A DNA stretch of 64,000 nt from assembly GCF_000331105.1 (NCBI RefSeq), contig NC_020054.1, positions 3,842,478-3,906,477 on the forward strand, read 5' to 3'. This document shows, piece after piece, positions 24,557 to 34,003 of this stretch. The notes beneath the pieces are model-generated. The model was not told the DNA's origin. It worked only from the letters and a program-made list of their open reading frames with translations, and ran no database searches. The translations under genes were made by a program, and so were the position numbers. Position 1 is the first letter of the stretch. Each line of letters opens with the position of its first letter. Source of the stretch: Fibrella aestuarina BUZ 2. Lineage in GTDB: Bacteria > Bacteroidota > Bacteroidia > Cytophagales > Spirosomataceae.

Positions 24557-26911
24557 TTACTCGACGATTACCTCGTCAATAGCCAGGGAGGCGGGGCGGC
24601 CACTGCGTTCGTTGGTGGGGTCGTTGGGTACGTTGCCGTAGTTCTTGACCGTAACGCGGATGTAGCGGGCGCGGGCCGTTTTGAAGTCGGCCACGGCGGG
24701 TACGATACGCCACGGCCCTTCCAGCGGTTCGTTGATGGGCTGGGCGATGGCTTCTTTGAACGAATCGCCTTCCCGCGAGAGGGCCACCTCGACCGATTTA
24801 GGCGGCAACACGCCAAACATCACCTTTTTCAGAAAGGACAGCGACACCTTCGTAACGGGTTTCACCTCGCCCAGATCGATGGTAAGCTGAATGTCGGCGC
24901 CACCTACCTGCACCCACGGGCGATCGTCTTTGGGGCTGCTGGCTACCTGCCCGTCGGTGAGCTTCTTACGCCCGTCGTCGCCAGGTACGTTGCCAACGTA
25001 GGTATACGGTTTGCCTTTGGCCCGGTGGATGTAAAACGTCTCCGAAAACGGTTTATCGTTGGCTGGCACGGTAATGGCCCGGATCGTCGTGGTTTTCGTC
25101 AGGGTGATGGGGGCGATGTACTCCGTCGATGCATCCACGCGGGGCTCTTTGCCGTTCGTGGTGAAGTAAATCTTGCTGTCGGTGTCCAGTTTGCCAAGCC
25201 GCACCTGAAGCTGACCGGGTGTTGCCGCCCCTTCGCCCGTAAACTGCGTTTCGGCCCGCACGTCGAGCAACCGTTTGGCGTAGTTGACCTGCTTCCGGTC
25301 GAGGCGTTGCAGGTGGGTTTTCAGCCGGGTAGTAAAATCCTCGAAGTTGCGCGGCCCGGCGGGTGTCCAGCCGATTTCGGCCAGGGCTACGGCCCGCGGG
25401 AAGGCCATGTATTCGACGGCGTCGGGCGTTTTGATGTACTCCGTCCAGATGTTGCCCTGCACACCCTGAATGAACTTCTGCTCACTCGCCGCCAGTTCGG
25501 TCGGGACGGGTTCGTAGGTATAGACTTTTTCGAGTGGCAGGTAACCGCCAATGGTCAGCGGTTCGGTGGCGGGGTCGGCCTGGTACTTATCAAGGTAGCA
25601 AAACTGACCCGGCGTCATGACCACGTTATGCTTCTGTTTGGCCGCTTCGATGCCGCCCTGAATGCCCCGCCAGCTCATGACGGTGGCGTTGGGCGCCAGG
25701 CCGCCTTCCAGGATCTCATCCCAGCCGATGATGGCCCGGCCCTTGCTGTTCACGAACTTCTCGACCCGCTGGATGAAATAGCTTTGCAGTTCCTCTTCAT
25801 TCTTGAGCTTCAGTTTCTTGATCAGCGCCTGGCAAAACGCACTGTTCTTCCAAGCGTCTTTGGGACATTCATCGCCCCCAATGTGGATGTATTTGCCGGG
25901 GAAAAGGGCCATCACCTCCGTGAGCACGTCCTGAATAAATGAGAACGTTTTGTCCGACGGGCAATACACATCCCGAATGACGCCCCAACGGGTGCCCACC
26001 GCGTAACCTTTGCTCGGTTCGCAACCCAGTTCGGGGTAAGCGGCCAGCGCCGCCAGCGCGTGGCCCGGCAGCTCAACTTCGGGTACGATGGTGACGTGGC
26101 GGGCGGCGGCGTAGCGCACCACGTCTTTAATCTGCTCCTGCGTGTAGAAACCACCATAGGGCTTGCCGTCATACTGCTGCGGGTAGTTTTCGGCGTAGTG
26201 GCCAATGAGCGTCTCGCTCCGCTGCGAACCCACCTGGGTGAGCTTCGGGTATTTCTTGATCTCAATGCGCCAGCCCTGGTCGTCGGTAAGGTGCCAGTGG
26301 AAGGTGTTCATCTTCTGCATGGCCATCACGTCGATAAACTTCTTGATGAACGAGGCGGGCATGAAGTGGCGGCTCACGTCGAGCATCAGCCCCCGGTAGG
26401 CAAAGCGCGGCCGGTCGAGCAGGTCGCAGGCGGGCATTGACCAGTTGGCCGACGGCGCAGGTACGTTGCCATACACGGCGGACGGCAGCAACTGCATGAG
26501 CGTCTGCACGGCGTAGAAATAGCCCTTGGGCGTTTCGGCCGTCACGCGTACGCCGTCGGGCGTTACCCGTAGTGTGTAGCCTTCGGGGCCGCAGCGCCCT
26601 TCGGTATGCTTCTCAAAGACAATGTTGCGGCCTTTTAACAGGGCGGGCGTTGGGGCTGCTACGGCGATAGGCAATCCGCTGGTCAGTTTCAATTGATTAG
26701 CCAGCAGTTGCGCGGCGGCTTGCTGGGCGGGGTCTTTGGCTGCGGCCAGAATGCGGGTAGAATTGCTAAGCGAAAAACGCCCGGCACCGCCGCTAAATCG
26801 GGCAGGGAAGGGGATTAGGTTGTATTCGTTGTCGGGCTGGGGCGGGGTCTGGGCCAGTGCCGACAGGGCTACAAAGAGGAAGACGAGCGTTTTGAGTGAT
26901 TGGGTAAGCAT
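24557..26911 (-). CDS. Beta-N-acetylhexosaminidase, GH20
   Basis: Secreted glycosidase that removes terminal N-acetylglucosamine or -galactosamine from glycans or chitin oligomers. 784 residues from ATG 26911, which begins the signal peptide (LKTLVFLFVALSALAQ); the frame runs on to a TTG at 26980. Domains: GH20b N-domain (NEYNLIPFPARF), the catalytic TIM barrel from RGLMLDVSRHF, catalytic Asp-Glu pair in HIGGDECPKDAW, then a CHB_HEX_C-like beta domain (YFTTNGKEPRV) and a C-terminal discoidin-like carbohydrate-binding module (about residues 640-784). Divergent from a TPR regulator that might control it. Confidence 0.95.
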   Translation of the reverse strand: MLTQSLKTLVFLFVALSALAQTPPQPDNEYNLIPFPARFSGGAGRFSLSNSTRILAAAKDPAQQAAAQLLANQLKLTSGLPIAVAAPTPALLKGRNIVFEKHTEGRCGPEGYTLRVTPDGVRVTAETPKGYFYAVQTLMQLLPSAVYGNVPAPSANWSMPACDLLDRPRFAYRGLMLDVSRHFMPASFIKKFIDVMAMQKMNTFHWHLTDDQGWRIEIKKYPKLTQVGSQRSETLIGHYAENYPQQYDGKPYGGFYTQEQIKDVVRYAAARHVTIVPEVELPGHALAALAAYPELGCEPSKGYAVGTRWGVIRDVYCPSDKTFSFIQDVLTEVMALFPGKYIHIGGDECPKDAWKNSAFCQALIKKLKLKNEEELQSYFIQRVEKFVNSKGRAIIGWDEILEGGLAPNATVMSWRGIQGGIEAAKQKHNVVMTPGQFCYLDKYQADPATEPLTIGGYLPLEKVYTYEPVPTELAASEQKFIQGVQGNIWTEYIKTPDAVEYMAFPRAVALAEIGWTPAGPRNFEDFTTRLKTHLQRLDRKQVNYAKRLLDVRAETQFTGEGAATPGQLQVRLGKLDTDSKIYFTTNGKEPRVDASTEYIAPITLTKTTTIRAITVPANDKPFSETFYIHRAKGKPYTYVGNVPGDDGRKKLTDGQVASSPKDDRPWVQVGGADIQLTIDLGEVKPVTKVSLSFLKKVMFGVLPPKSVEVALSREGDSFKEAIAQPINEPLEGPWRIVPAVADFKTARARYIRVTVKNYGNVPNDPTNERSGRPASLAIDEVIVE

Positions 26912-27051
26912 CAGATGCGGTTTGGTCGTCGAACTATAGATTTTTGTCATCAATAAGCCATACCAGACGGTGATTACCAAATAAAGTCTCCCTCAGCCAA
27001 CTGATAAATTTTCGCGAAAGCGACCAGAACGCTGCCTAACGTTGTAAATAC

Positions 27052-27069
27052 TGCCTAATCGATCAGGCA
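27052..27069. promoter_or_regulatory. Near-perfect 18-bp palindrome in a divergent promoter
   Basis: TGCCTAATCGATCAGGCA is symmetrical except for one pair. A partial copy of its left half (CTGCCTAA) lies 19 bp to the left at 27032. It is between the hexosaminidase start (26911) and the regulator start (27103), where an operator is expected. Confidence 0.5.
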
Positions 27070-27102
27070 TATTTGCTTAACTGATTTTCTGTATCCTGCA
27101 CG

Positions 27103-28842
27103 ATGCGCTTTCTTGTTGGATTGTTGCTGGGTTGGGGGCTGTTGCTACCCGACGGGTGGGCGCAGGTAGATACGCTGCGGTCGCTCTCGCCCGACAGGCG
27201 GCTACTGGCTATTTGCCGGGAAACGCTGCGCTGGCATATCATGACTACCCATGCCCGTAACTCCTTCGCCGACTCGACAACCGCCATTCGCTGGCTCGAC
27301 AGTGTGCGGACGCTGGCGTTGGAGCAACAGGACGAGCGGCTGTTTTGGTACGCCACGTTGCAGCAGTTTGTCAGTCGGGTTGTAGCCGAAAAGAGGCTGC
27401 ACAAACCCATCACGATGCTCCGGGCCGCCGAGGGGCGTATGGCGCAGTGTCCGGTGCCAGCCGTGCGGGGAACCTACTACATATACTATGGCGAATGGCT
27501 GCTGCATCAGGGCAAACTGGAAGAGGCCCTGCGCTGGCTATTTCGAGCCAGAAACCTGTTTGAAGAAATTGGCTACGACCATATTCCCGAAGCGCACCAG
27601 TACTTGTCGACGCTGGGTAGCATCTACTACTCATTCAGCGACTACCGGCGGTCCGTGCAGTATTATGAACAGGCTCAGCGATACCCCAACCCCGGCCTGG
27701 CCGTCGATTACACGAATTGGAACACGTTGGGAATGGCGTATTTGCGGCTTGAGCAGTACAAACTGGCCGAGCAGGCCTTCCGGCAGGTGATTCGGCGGGC
27801 CAAAGCGGCTGGCGATACAGCTTACGAAGGAATTGGCTACGGTAATCTGGGCAATACACTCCGCCTGTCCGGCAAACCGCGTGAAGCCTTACCTTATCTC
27901 TACAAGGAAGTCGCCCTCAACTACCGGCGGGTGCCGGAGAGCGCGGCACAAACATCGCTATACATTGCTAAAGCCCTGCTGGCCCTCGACAGCACCGAGA
28001 AGGCCTGGCGCTACCTGGCCCACCCCAACCGGGCGCTGCTTGGGGTACGCTGGTCGAACTACCCACTTGACTACTTCGAGGTCATGGCGCTGTATTATCG
28101 CAAAATGGGCGATCTCGAACAGGGCGCACGCTTCATCGACTCGGCCGTTGTACTGAAAGATTCGATGCTCGCCGTTCGGACCAGTACCCTCCTGACCACT
28201 GCCGATAATACCCAGAAAGCGGAGAAGTACCTGAACAACCTGAGCCGAATCGAGACTGAAAAGCAATGGGGCATTACCACCCGGAATATCGTTATTCTGG
28301 CTTTGCTGTTGATTGGGGCACTGGTACTGTACGCCATCCGCCAAAAACAGCGGCGGCTGGAACAGGAACGTACCCTGCTGGCCGAGCAACGCCGACAAGC
28401 CGAAGCCGAATTGGCCCATGCACAGGTACAGTTGGTCCAGTATGTGCGTTCGCTCAGCGCGAAAAACCAGTTGGTCGAGCAAATGATGAACGAACTGGCC
28501 CTGGCCCGACAGCACTTGGCTGACCCACTGCCCAGCCAAAGCGACTCCATCCGTACGTTGCTTACTAGTGTTATCCTGACCGACAAAGACTGGCTACAGT
28601 TTCGCCAACTGTTCGAGCAGGCGCACCCTGGTTTTCTGCAACAGCTTCGGCAAACGTACGGTGAGCTTAGCCCCGCCGAGGTACGTTTGCTGACGCTGCT
28701 AAAGCTGGAAGTCCCAACCAAACAAATGGCGTTCATGCTCGGTGTTTCGCCCGACAGTATCCACAAATCGCGCTACCGGCTACGGAAAAAGCTCGGTTCG
28801 CTGGGCGATACGTATCTGCAAGGCCTGTTCGAAGCCTCCTGA
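27103..28842 (+). CDS. TPR membrane regulator with LuxR-type HTH
   Basis: 579 residues. An N-terminal signal-like hydrophobic stretch is followed by tetratricopeptide repeats (about residues 110-340; YYSFSDYRRSVQYYEQA, NTLGMAYLRLEQYKLAEQAF), a single membrane helix (NIVILALLLIGALVLYAI, about 395-412), a coiled coil rich in Gln/Glu/Arg, and a C-terminal helix-turn-helix (LSPAEVRLLTLLKLEVPTKQ, SPDSIHKSRYRLRKKL). The architecture places TPRs in the periplasm and the DNA-binding domain in the cytosol, a one-component membrane regulator common in Bacteroidota. Divergent from the GH20 gene and 87 bp before the beta-helix gene; either could be a target. Confidence 0.9.
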   Translation: MRFLVGLLLGWGLLLPDGWAQVDTLRSLSPDRRLLAICRETLRWHIMTTHARNSFADSTTAIRWLDSVRTLALEQQDERLFWYATLQQFVSRVVAEKRLHKPITMLRAAEGRMAQCPVPAVRGTYYIYYGEWLLHQGKLEEALRWLFRARNLFEEIGYDHIPEAHQYLSTLGSIYYSFSDYRRSVQYYEQAQRYPNPGLAVDYTNWNTLGMAYLRLEQYKLAEQAFRQVIRRAKAAGDTAYEGIGYGNLGNTLRLSGKPREALPYLYKEVALNYRRVPESAAQTSLYIAKALLALDSTEKAWRYLAHPNRALLGVRWSNYPLDYFEVMALYYRKMGDLEQGARFIDSAVVLKDSMLAVRTSTLLTTADNTQKAEKYLNNLSRIETEKQWGITTRNIVILALLLIGALVLYAIRQKQRRLEQERTLLAEQRRQAEAELAHAQVQLVQYVRSLSAKNQLVEQMMNELALARQHLADPLPSQSDSIRTLLTSVILTDKDWLQFRQLFEQAHPGFLQQLRQTYGELSPAEVRLLTLLKLEVPTKQMAFMLGVSPDSIHKSRYRLRKKLGSLGDTYLQGLFEAS

Positions 28843-28929
28843 GCGGTTTTGTCCAGATTTTGTCCAGACGCTGCCGTTGCGCCCCGCCAATGTACCTGCC
28901 AGCTTTGATCAGCTAATCAACACTGGTGT

Positions 28930-31872
28930 ATGAACTTCGCTCGTTTTCCTAAACGCAATGCCTTTCGCTGGGTCGGAGCTGTTGGCCTGTGTCTTTTGCT
29001 GACCACCCTTACCCTGGCTCAGAACATTCGCTACGTAAATGCTTTGGCATCCTACGCTAACCCCGCCAGCGCTACATCGTGGGCTACGGCTACCAGTAAT
29101 TTACAGGGAGCCATCAACTCGCTCTCGGCCACGGGTGGGCAGGTCTGGGTAGCCGATGGGGTCTACTTCCCAGTTCCTGCGCCTTCCTTTGACCGTAGCG
29201 TCAGCTTTACGCTTCTAAACGGTGTGGAACTGTATGGGGGCTTCCCCAATAACAATCCCGGCGCTACGATGAGCGACCGGCAACCCTTCAGGTGGCGAAC
29301 GATCCTGTCGGGCGATATCGGTGCGATTGATGTGGTCGACAACAGCTACCATGTACTGACGGGCGTCGGCCTGAACAATACCGCCGTTCTCGACGGCTTT
29401 GCCATTGCTGGGGGCAGTGCTGACGGCCCCGGTACAGATCGCTTCGGTGGAGGGCTGTATATCCGTAACAGTAGCCCTATCGTGCGTAACTGTAGATTTC
29501 GGAACAACTCGGCCACATCGGGCGGTGGGCTCAATAACGATGACAAGAGCAATCCCCTGCTCATCAACTGTGCCTTTGAAAACAACCGGGCTGCCAACGT
29601 GGGTGGAGGCATGGCCAATACCGTCAGCAACGCTACCCTCATCAACTGCTCGTTTGTGAATAATACGGCTTCTGCGGGTGCAGGACTGGCCAACAACAGC
29701 AACAACGGCGGCAGTACGCAGCTTACCAATTGTACCTTTTGGGCCAACGTTGGGTTTGCGATTGGTGGTGCTATCTCCAACAGTGGTACCGTGGGCCTCT
29801 CCAACAGCATCCTGTGGAACAACAACCGGGGGGCCACTGCCATTGGTAATAGCGGCACGTTGGTGGCGACTTACTGCCTCATCGAGAATGGAGCTACTGG
29901 CTATACAGGCACCAATAACCTGACGGCCACCGTCAGCCCCTTCGCCAGCACCTCAGGCGTGGCCCTGAATGGTTGCTCGCTCGCCGTCAACGCCGCCAAC
30001 CCTGCCAGCACAACGGTCAACAGCCCACCCTACTCGGCCACAGCCCTGCCCACCACCGACCTGCTGGGTAACCCACGCTTCTCCGACGGACGAATCGACA
30101 TGGGGGCTATCGAATACCAGGGGCCATCGGTGGTCATCACTAGCCAGCCATCGGGCGTGTTGGCGGCCTGCCAGGGTACCACCGTTACGGCTGCCGTGAG
30201 CGTGTCGGGTGTGGGGCCGTTTGCCTACCAATGGTTTCGCAACGGTACTGTGGTATCGGGGGCCACATCGGCCACGCTTAGCGTGCCCAATGCCCAAAGC
30301 ACCGCGTCTGGTACGTACTCGCTTTCGGTGACGGGGGCGTGTCTAAGCGTGACCACCATACCCATAAACGTATTGGTAAACCCCTTCAGCCGCCTGTACA
30401 TAAAGCCCGGCGGCACGGGCAACGGCAGTAGCTGGAACACCGCTCTGAGTGACTTGCAGGTGGGCATCAATGCCAGTTGCCCCAACGGGCAGGTGTGGGT
30501 GGCCGCCGGTACGTACCGACCCACATCGGGCCATGACCGAACGGCCAGTTTCTCGCTGCGGAATCAGGTGAGTTTGTTGGGTGGTTTTGTCGGCACCGAA
30601 ACGCTGCTTAGTCAGCGCCCCCCCGTCAACCCGGTAAACGCTCAGCCCAGCAGTAGTACCCTCAGCGGCGAGATTGGCGACCCCAATAGCCTCACCGACA
30701 ACAGCTATAATGTTGTGCGCAACAACACCGACTGGTTGGACAACACGGCAGTGCTCGATGGTTTCGTGATTACAAGCGGCAATGGCAGCAGCGACACCGA
30801 CTTTATTGGGGGCGGTGGTATGTATAATTTAGTCAGCAATCCAGTAGTCCAGAATTGCCTCTTTGCCAACAACATAAGCAACCTCGGTGGGGGACTGTAC
30901 AACAGTAGTGCCAACCCCGTGTTGACCAATTGTCTATTCCGCGCCAACCGGGCTACCAAAGCGGCCTACGGTGGGGGGGGGATATACAACTACGGCGGCA
31001 ATCAGGCCACGATGACTAATTGCGTATTTCTCAGCAACACAGCCGTTGGTGGGGGCGGAGGGGTATACAACACGCTCGGCAGCTCGCAATGCGTAGGTTG
31101 TTGGCTACAGGACAATCAGGCAGCCGAGGGAGGTGGCTTTTACCAGTATGGGGTACCCACAACCAAGTTTGTCAACAGTGTTTTTCTGAACAATCGGGCT
31201 ACGTCAAATGGCGGAGCTATCTACAATCAATATGGACAGATACAACTGATCAACAGCACGTTTCTGAGCAACTCGGCCACAGTGGGTCGCTGGTTGTCGA
31301 ACACATCGGAAGGAGACAGCAACGGGCAGGCGCTGGTTGTTAACTGCCTCATCTGGGGCCATGCTCCGGGATCAGTGTATGTCTCCGATGCAACGTCGAC
31401 GATCACATCGAGCTACTGTCTGTTCGATCCGTCAACGAATGGGCTAAACAGTCCCACGAACCTAACGGCCGTCGGTTCGCCTTTTGCCAGCACCGGCAGC
31501 GTCGTACTATCGGCCAATTCGCCAGCCATCAACGCCGGCAACCCCGCCAGTGTCACAACAAATGACGGCCTCTATTCGGCCACAAGCCTGCCGCCTACCG
31601 ATTTTCTGGGCAACCCCCGCATCGTCAGTGGGCAGGTCGACATCGGGGCCATCGAGTACCAGCAGGTGATCGCGTTTACGGTGAAAACAGGCAGTTGGGA
31701 CGACCCCACGGTGTGGTCGGTCAATCGTGTACCCACGGCTGCCGATGCTGTCGAACTGCGCCATATGGTTAGTTTACCGCCCAGTTATACCGCCCAGGCG
31801 GGCAGTTTGCGCTACAAAGCCACCGGTCGGTTGAAGACCAGCGCCGAAAGTTTGCTACGGATTGGCTTATGA
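28930..31872 (+). CDS. Secreted duplicated beta-helix protein with Ig-like domain
   Basis: 980-residue secreted protein with a signal peptide (VGLCLLLTTLTLAQ). Two right-handed parallel beta-helix halves (about residues 30-395 and 480-905) show the same signature: a YVNALAS / YIKPGG start, GGQVWVADGVY / NGQVWVAAGTY, many Asn/Gly-rich rungs (NCxFxNNxAxxGGG), and the choice-of-anchor-Q ending DLLGNPR / DFLGNPR with GAIEYQ. An Ig-like domain (VVITSQPSGVLA to INVLVNP) separates them. A final 70-residue tail (KTGSWDDPTVWSVNRVP) resembles a sandwich domain. No type IX sorting signal is evident. Probably a surface adhesin or glycan-binding protein; the function is not shown. Confidence 0.88.
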   Translation: MNFARFPKRNAFRWVGAVGLCLLLTTLTLAQNIRYVNALASYANPASATSWATATSNLQGAINSLSATGGQVWVADGVYFPVPAPSFDRSVSFTLLNGVELYGGFPNNNPGATMSDRQPFRWRTILSGDIGAIDVVDNSYHVLTGVGLNNTAVLDGFAIAGGSADGPGTDRFGGGLYIRNSSPIVRNCRFRNNSATSGGGLNNDDKSNPLLINCAFENNRAANVGGGMANTVSNATLINCSFVNNTASAGAGLANNSNNGGSTQLTNCTFWANVGFAIGGAISNSGTVGLSNSILWNNNRGATAIGNSGTLVATYCLIENGATGYTGTNNLTATVSPFASTSGVALNGCSLAVNAANPASTTVNSPPYSATALPTTDLLGNPRFSDGRIDMGAIEYQGPSVVITSQPSGVLAACQGTTVTAAVSVSGVGPFAYQWFRNGTVVSGATSATLSVPNAQSTASGTYSLSVTGACLSVTTIPINVLVNPFSRLYIKPGGTGNGSSWNTALSDLQVGINASCPNGQVWVAAGTYRPTSGHDRTASFSLRNQVSLLGGFVGTETLLSQRPPVNPVNAQPSSSTLSGEIGDPNSLTDNSYNVVRNNTDWLDNTAVLDGFVITSGNGSSDTDFIGGGGMYNLVSNPVVQNCLFANNISNLGGGLYNSSANPVLTNCLFRANRATKAAYGGGGIYNYGGNQATMTNCVFLSNTAVGGGGGVYNTLGSSQCVGCWLQDNQAAEGGGFYQYGVPTTKFVNSVFLNNRATSNGGAIYNQYGQIQLINSTFLSNSATVGRWLSNTSEGDSNGQALVVNCLIWGHAPGSVYVSDATSTITSSYCLFDPSTNGLNSPTNLTAVGSPFASTGSVVLSANSPAINAGNPASVTTNDGLYSATSLPPTDFLGNPRIVSGQVDIGAIEYQQVIAFTVKTGSWDDPTVWSVNRVPTAADAVELRHMVSLPPSYTAQAGSLRYKATGRLKTSAESLLRIGL

Positions 31873-31883
31873 TAAATGGTCTG

Positions 31884-33134
31884 TTAAATCATATCAGCTA
31901 CCATCCGGCCGGTTTGCATGGCGGCGTTGAGCGATGGGTACGTGGTCCGGTCGCCGCACTGGTACAGATGATTGCTCAGTTGCAGCGTGGGGCGGGTAGC
32001 TTCCGGGCCATAAGCGGGAAGGGCCTGCGGCAAGTGGTAGGTACGTAGGTGACGCCACCCCTGCACCGACTCGCCGTACCAACTGGTCAGTTCGGTTTTG
32101 ATCTGCTTCGCCAACGCGGCCGCATCTACTTGCTCCAGTCCCTGCGTACTCACTGAAATCAGCAGTTGGTCAGCGGGGGCATAGGCGGGCGAAATATCGG
32201 TCATCACCGCGATGTTATGTACCGACGACGATCGCCGGGTGTTGAGCACCAGCAGTTTGTCGGCCGCAAGACTGTCGGGGCGTGTGCTGGCTGGGGCCGC
32301 GAAGTAGGTGCAGGTCGTATGGTTGAACGCCGTTGGCGCAGGTGGGTTTTGCCCCTGAAGCCGGGCCGCCGCTGTTGCATCGACCGCCATGACAACAGTG
32401 GCTGCCGTGAGGTGTTCGCCCGATGCGAGGTGCACGGTGTTGCCATTGACCCGCGCCACAGGTACGTTGAGCCGGATGCTGTCGGCGGGCAGGCGCCCGG
32501 CGAGCTGGGCCGGAATCTGCCCGATGCCCAGGGCGGGAATGGCCGCGTCGCCGAGAAAAAAGTTTTTAAAGCAGAACTCAAAGAAATTGCTCGACGTGGT
32601 CAGGTCATCTTCCAGAAAAACGCCCCCGAAAAAGGGCCGGAAGAAACGCTCGATGATCTGTTCCGAGAAGCCATAATCGCGCAGGTACGTTGCCGTGGAG
32701 GTGGCGGTCTGCCCGAACAGCTCGTCGCTCGACATCCCCTGCACGTGCCGGATCAGCTCCACGATCCGCAGCTTGTCGGCCAGCGTACCGATGGGCGAGG
32801 TCAGCGTCTGAACGATGCTCAGAGGCTCGGTAAACGGGTTGAGCAGGGTCATCCAGCGTTCGCCCGCGCCGCCTTCGTCGTGGTGGATACGGGCCCCCGA
32901 CCGGAACCGGCGCAGGTCGAGCGCGGCGTAGTTAAGCAGGCGCTGAGCTTCGGGGTAAGCCGTCAGCAAAATCTGAAAACCCCGGTCGAGCCGGAAGCCC
33001 TCGACCAGATCGGTGCGGACCCGGCCGCCCACGCCATCGCTGGCTTCGAGCACCAGCACATCGCGGCCCCGCTGATGCAGGTAGTTGGCGCAGGTCAGGC
33101 CGGCAACCCCGGCCCCAATAATCACAATCGGCAT
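31884..33134 (-). CDS. FAD-dependent amine-oxidase-like oxidoreductase
   Basis: 416 residues from ATG 33134, which places the FAD motif at the N-terminus (MPIVIIGAGVAGLTCANYL). VLEASDGVGGRVRTD is the second FAD-binding segment, and the C-terminal motif YQCGDRTTYPSLNAAMQTG matches the flavin-binding end of the protoporphyrinogen-oxidase/phytoene-desaturase/amine-oxidase superfamily. The frame is open upstream to 33206. No signal peptide. It could act on a carotenoid, an amine or a porphyrin; the neighbours do not decide. Convergent with the beta-helix gene, 11 bp between stops. Confidence 0.88.
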   Translation of the reverse strand: MPIVIIGAGVAGLTCANYLHQRGRDVLVLEASDGVGGRVRTDLVEGFRLDRGFQILLTAYPEAQRLLNYAALDLRRFRSGARIHHDEGGAGERWMTLLNPFTEPLSIVQTLTSPIGTLADKLRIVELIRHVQGMSSDELFGQTATSTATYLRDYGFSEQIIERFFRPFFGGVFLEDDLTTSSNFFEFCFKNFFLGDAAIPALGIGQIPAQLAGRLPADSIRLNVPVARVNGNTVHLASGEHLTAATVVMAVDATAAARLQGQNPPAPTAFNHTTCTYFAAPASTRPDSLAADKLLVLNTRRSSSVHNIAVMTDISPAYAPADQLLISVSTQGLEQVDAAALAKQIKTELTSWYGESVQGWRHLRTYHLPQALPAYGPEATRPTLQLSNHLYQCGDRTTYPSLNAAMQTGRMVADMI

Positions 33135-33427
33135 TCGTGTAGGGTAATGATGCGTGTAGGGGTATCGTTTAGCGACAAAAAAACGGATTGTTTGGCGAGG
33201 GGCCAAACTTGCTGAACCAACAACCCCAAACTAGGGTACTACTCGTAGCAATGCAGTGATCGGACAAGGTCGGCGATCTATCGCTGATCAAACATCATTT
33301 TTTTGTGATAAATTGACTTTATCTAAGTTAACAAAAAAATAAAACGCTGTTAGTCAGTGATTTGTGTTTTTATAGTTGACAATTATTCTTAGAGGTGTCA
33401 TTTTTGGCATCAGCACACCTGCCACTC

Positions 33428-34003
33428 ATGCGTCTACTCATGCTCGATAATGCCGATTCATTCACCTACACGCTGGTCGATTACCTGCGGCAGGTGGGGG
33501 CTGAATGCGTGGTACGCCGCAACACGCAACCGCTGGATACGCTGCTAACCGACATCTACGACGCCGTGGTGCTGTCGCCGGGGCCGGGCACACCCGCCGA
33601 GGCCGGTTGCCTGATGGAGGTGGTGCGGCATTATCACAACCGTTTGCCCCTCTTAGGCGTTTGTTTAGGCATGCAGGCTATCGGGCAGTTTTTCGGGGCG
33701 ACACTCGGCCGCAGTCCGCGCCCCGTTCATGGGAAGGTATCGGCCATTGAGGTCGACACCACCGACCCCTTGTTTCGCGGGTTGCCGCCGCGGATTAACG
33801 TGACGCGGTATCATTCGCTGGCGCTGACCGACGTGCCCGCGCCCTTGCGCATCACGGCCACGACGCCCGGCGGCGAGGTGATGGCGATCCGGCACCGGAC
33901 GCTTCCCGTTGGGGGCGTGCAGTTTCATCCCGAAGCTGTCCTGACGGAGGGCGGCCTGACTATGCTCCACAACTTTATCACGACAAAACCGACCACCTTA
34001 TGA
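33428..34003 (+). CDS. Glutamine amidotransferase, PabA/TrpG family
   Basis: 191 residues. Supplies ammonia from glutamine to chorismate-using synthases, giving aminodeoxychorismate (folate) or anthranilate (tryptophan). Start ATG 33428 gives MRLLMLDNADSFTY, the usual opening. Catalytic triad: Cys in GVCLGMQAIG, His and Glu in GVQFHPEAVLTEGG; the oxyanion loop is SPGPGTPAEAG. No synthase partner (pabB or trpE) is in the window, so the two products cannot be told apart. Its stop overlaps the start of an alpha/beta hydrolase by 4 bp (ATGA), so the two are translationally coupled. Confidence 0.92.
   Translation: MRLLMLDNADSFTYTLVDYLRQVGAECVVRRNTQPLDTLLTDIYDAVVLSPGPGTPAEAGCLMEVVRHYHNRLPLLGVCLGMQAIGQFFGATLGRSPRPVHGKVSAIEVDTTDPLFRGLPPRINVTRYHSLALTDVPAPLRITATTPGGEVMAIRHRTLPVGGVQFHPEAVLTEGGLTMLHNFITTKPTTL

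Noticed and set aside
24524..25942. 472-codon plus-strand frame opposite the hexosaminidase
   Set aside because: Composition typical of a GC-rich antisense frame; GH20 motifs are on the other strand.
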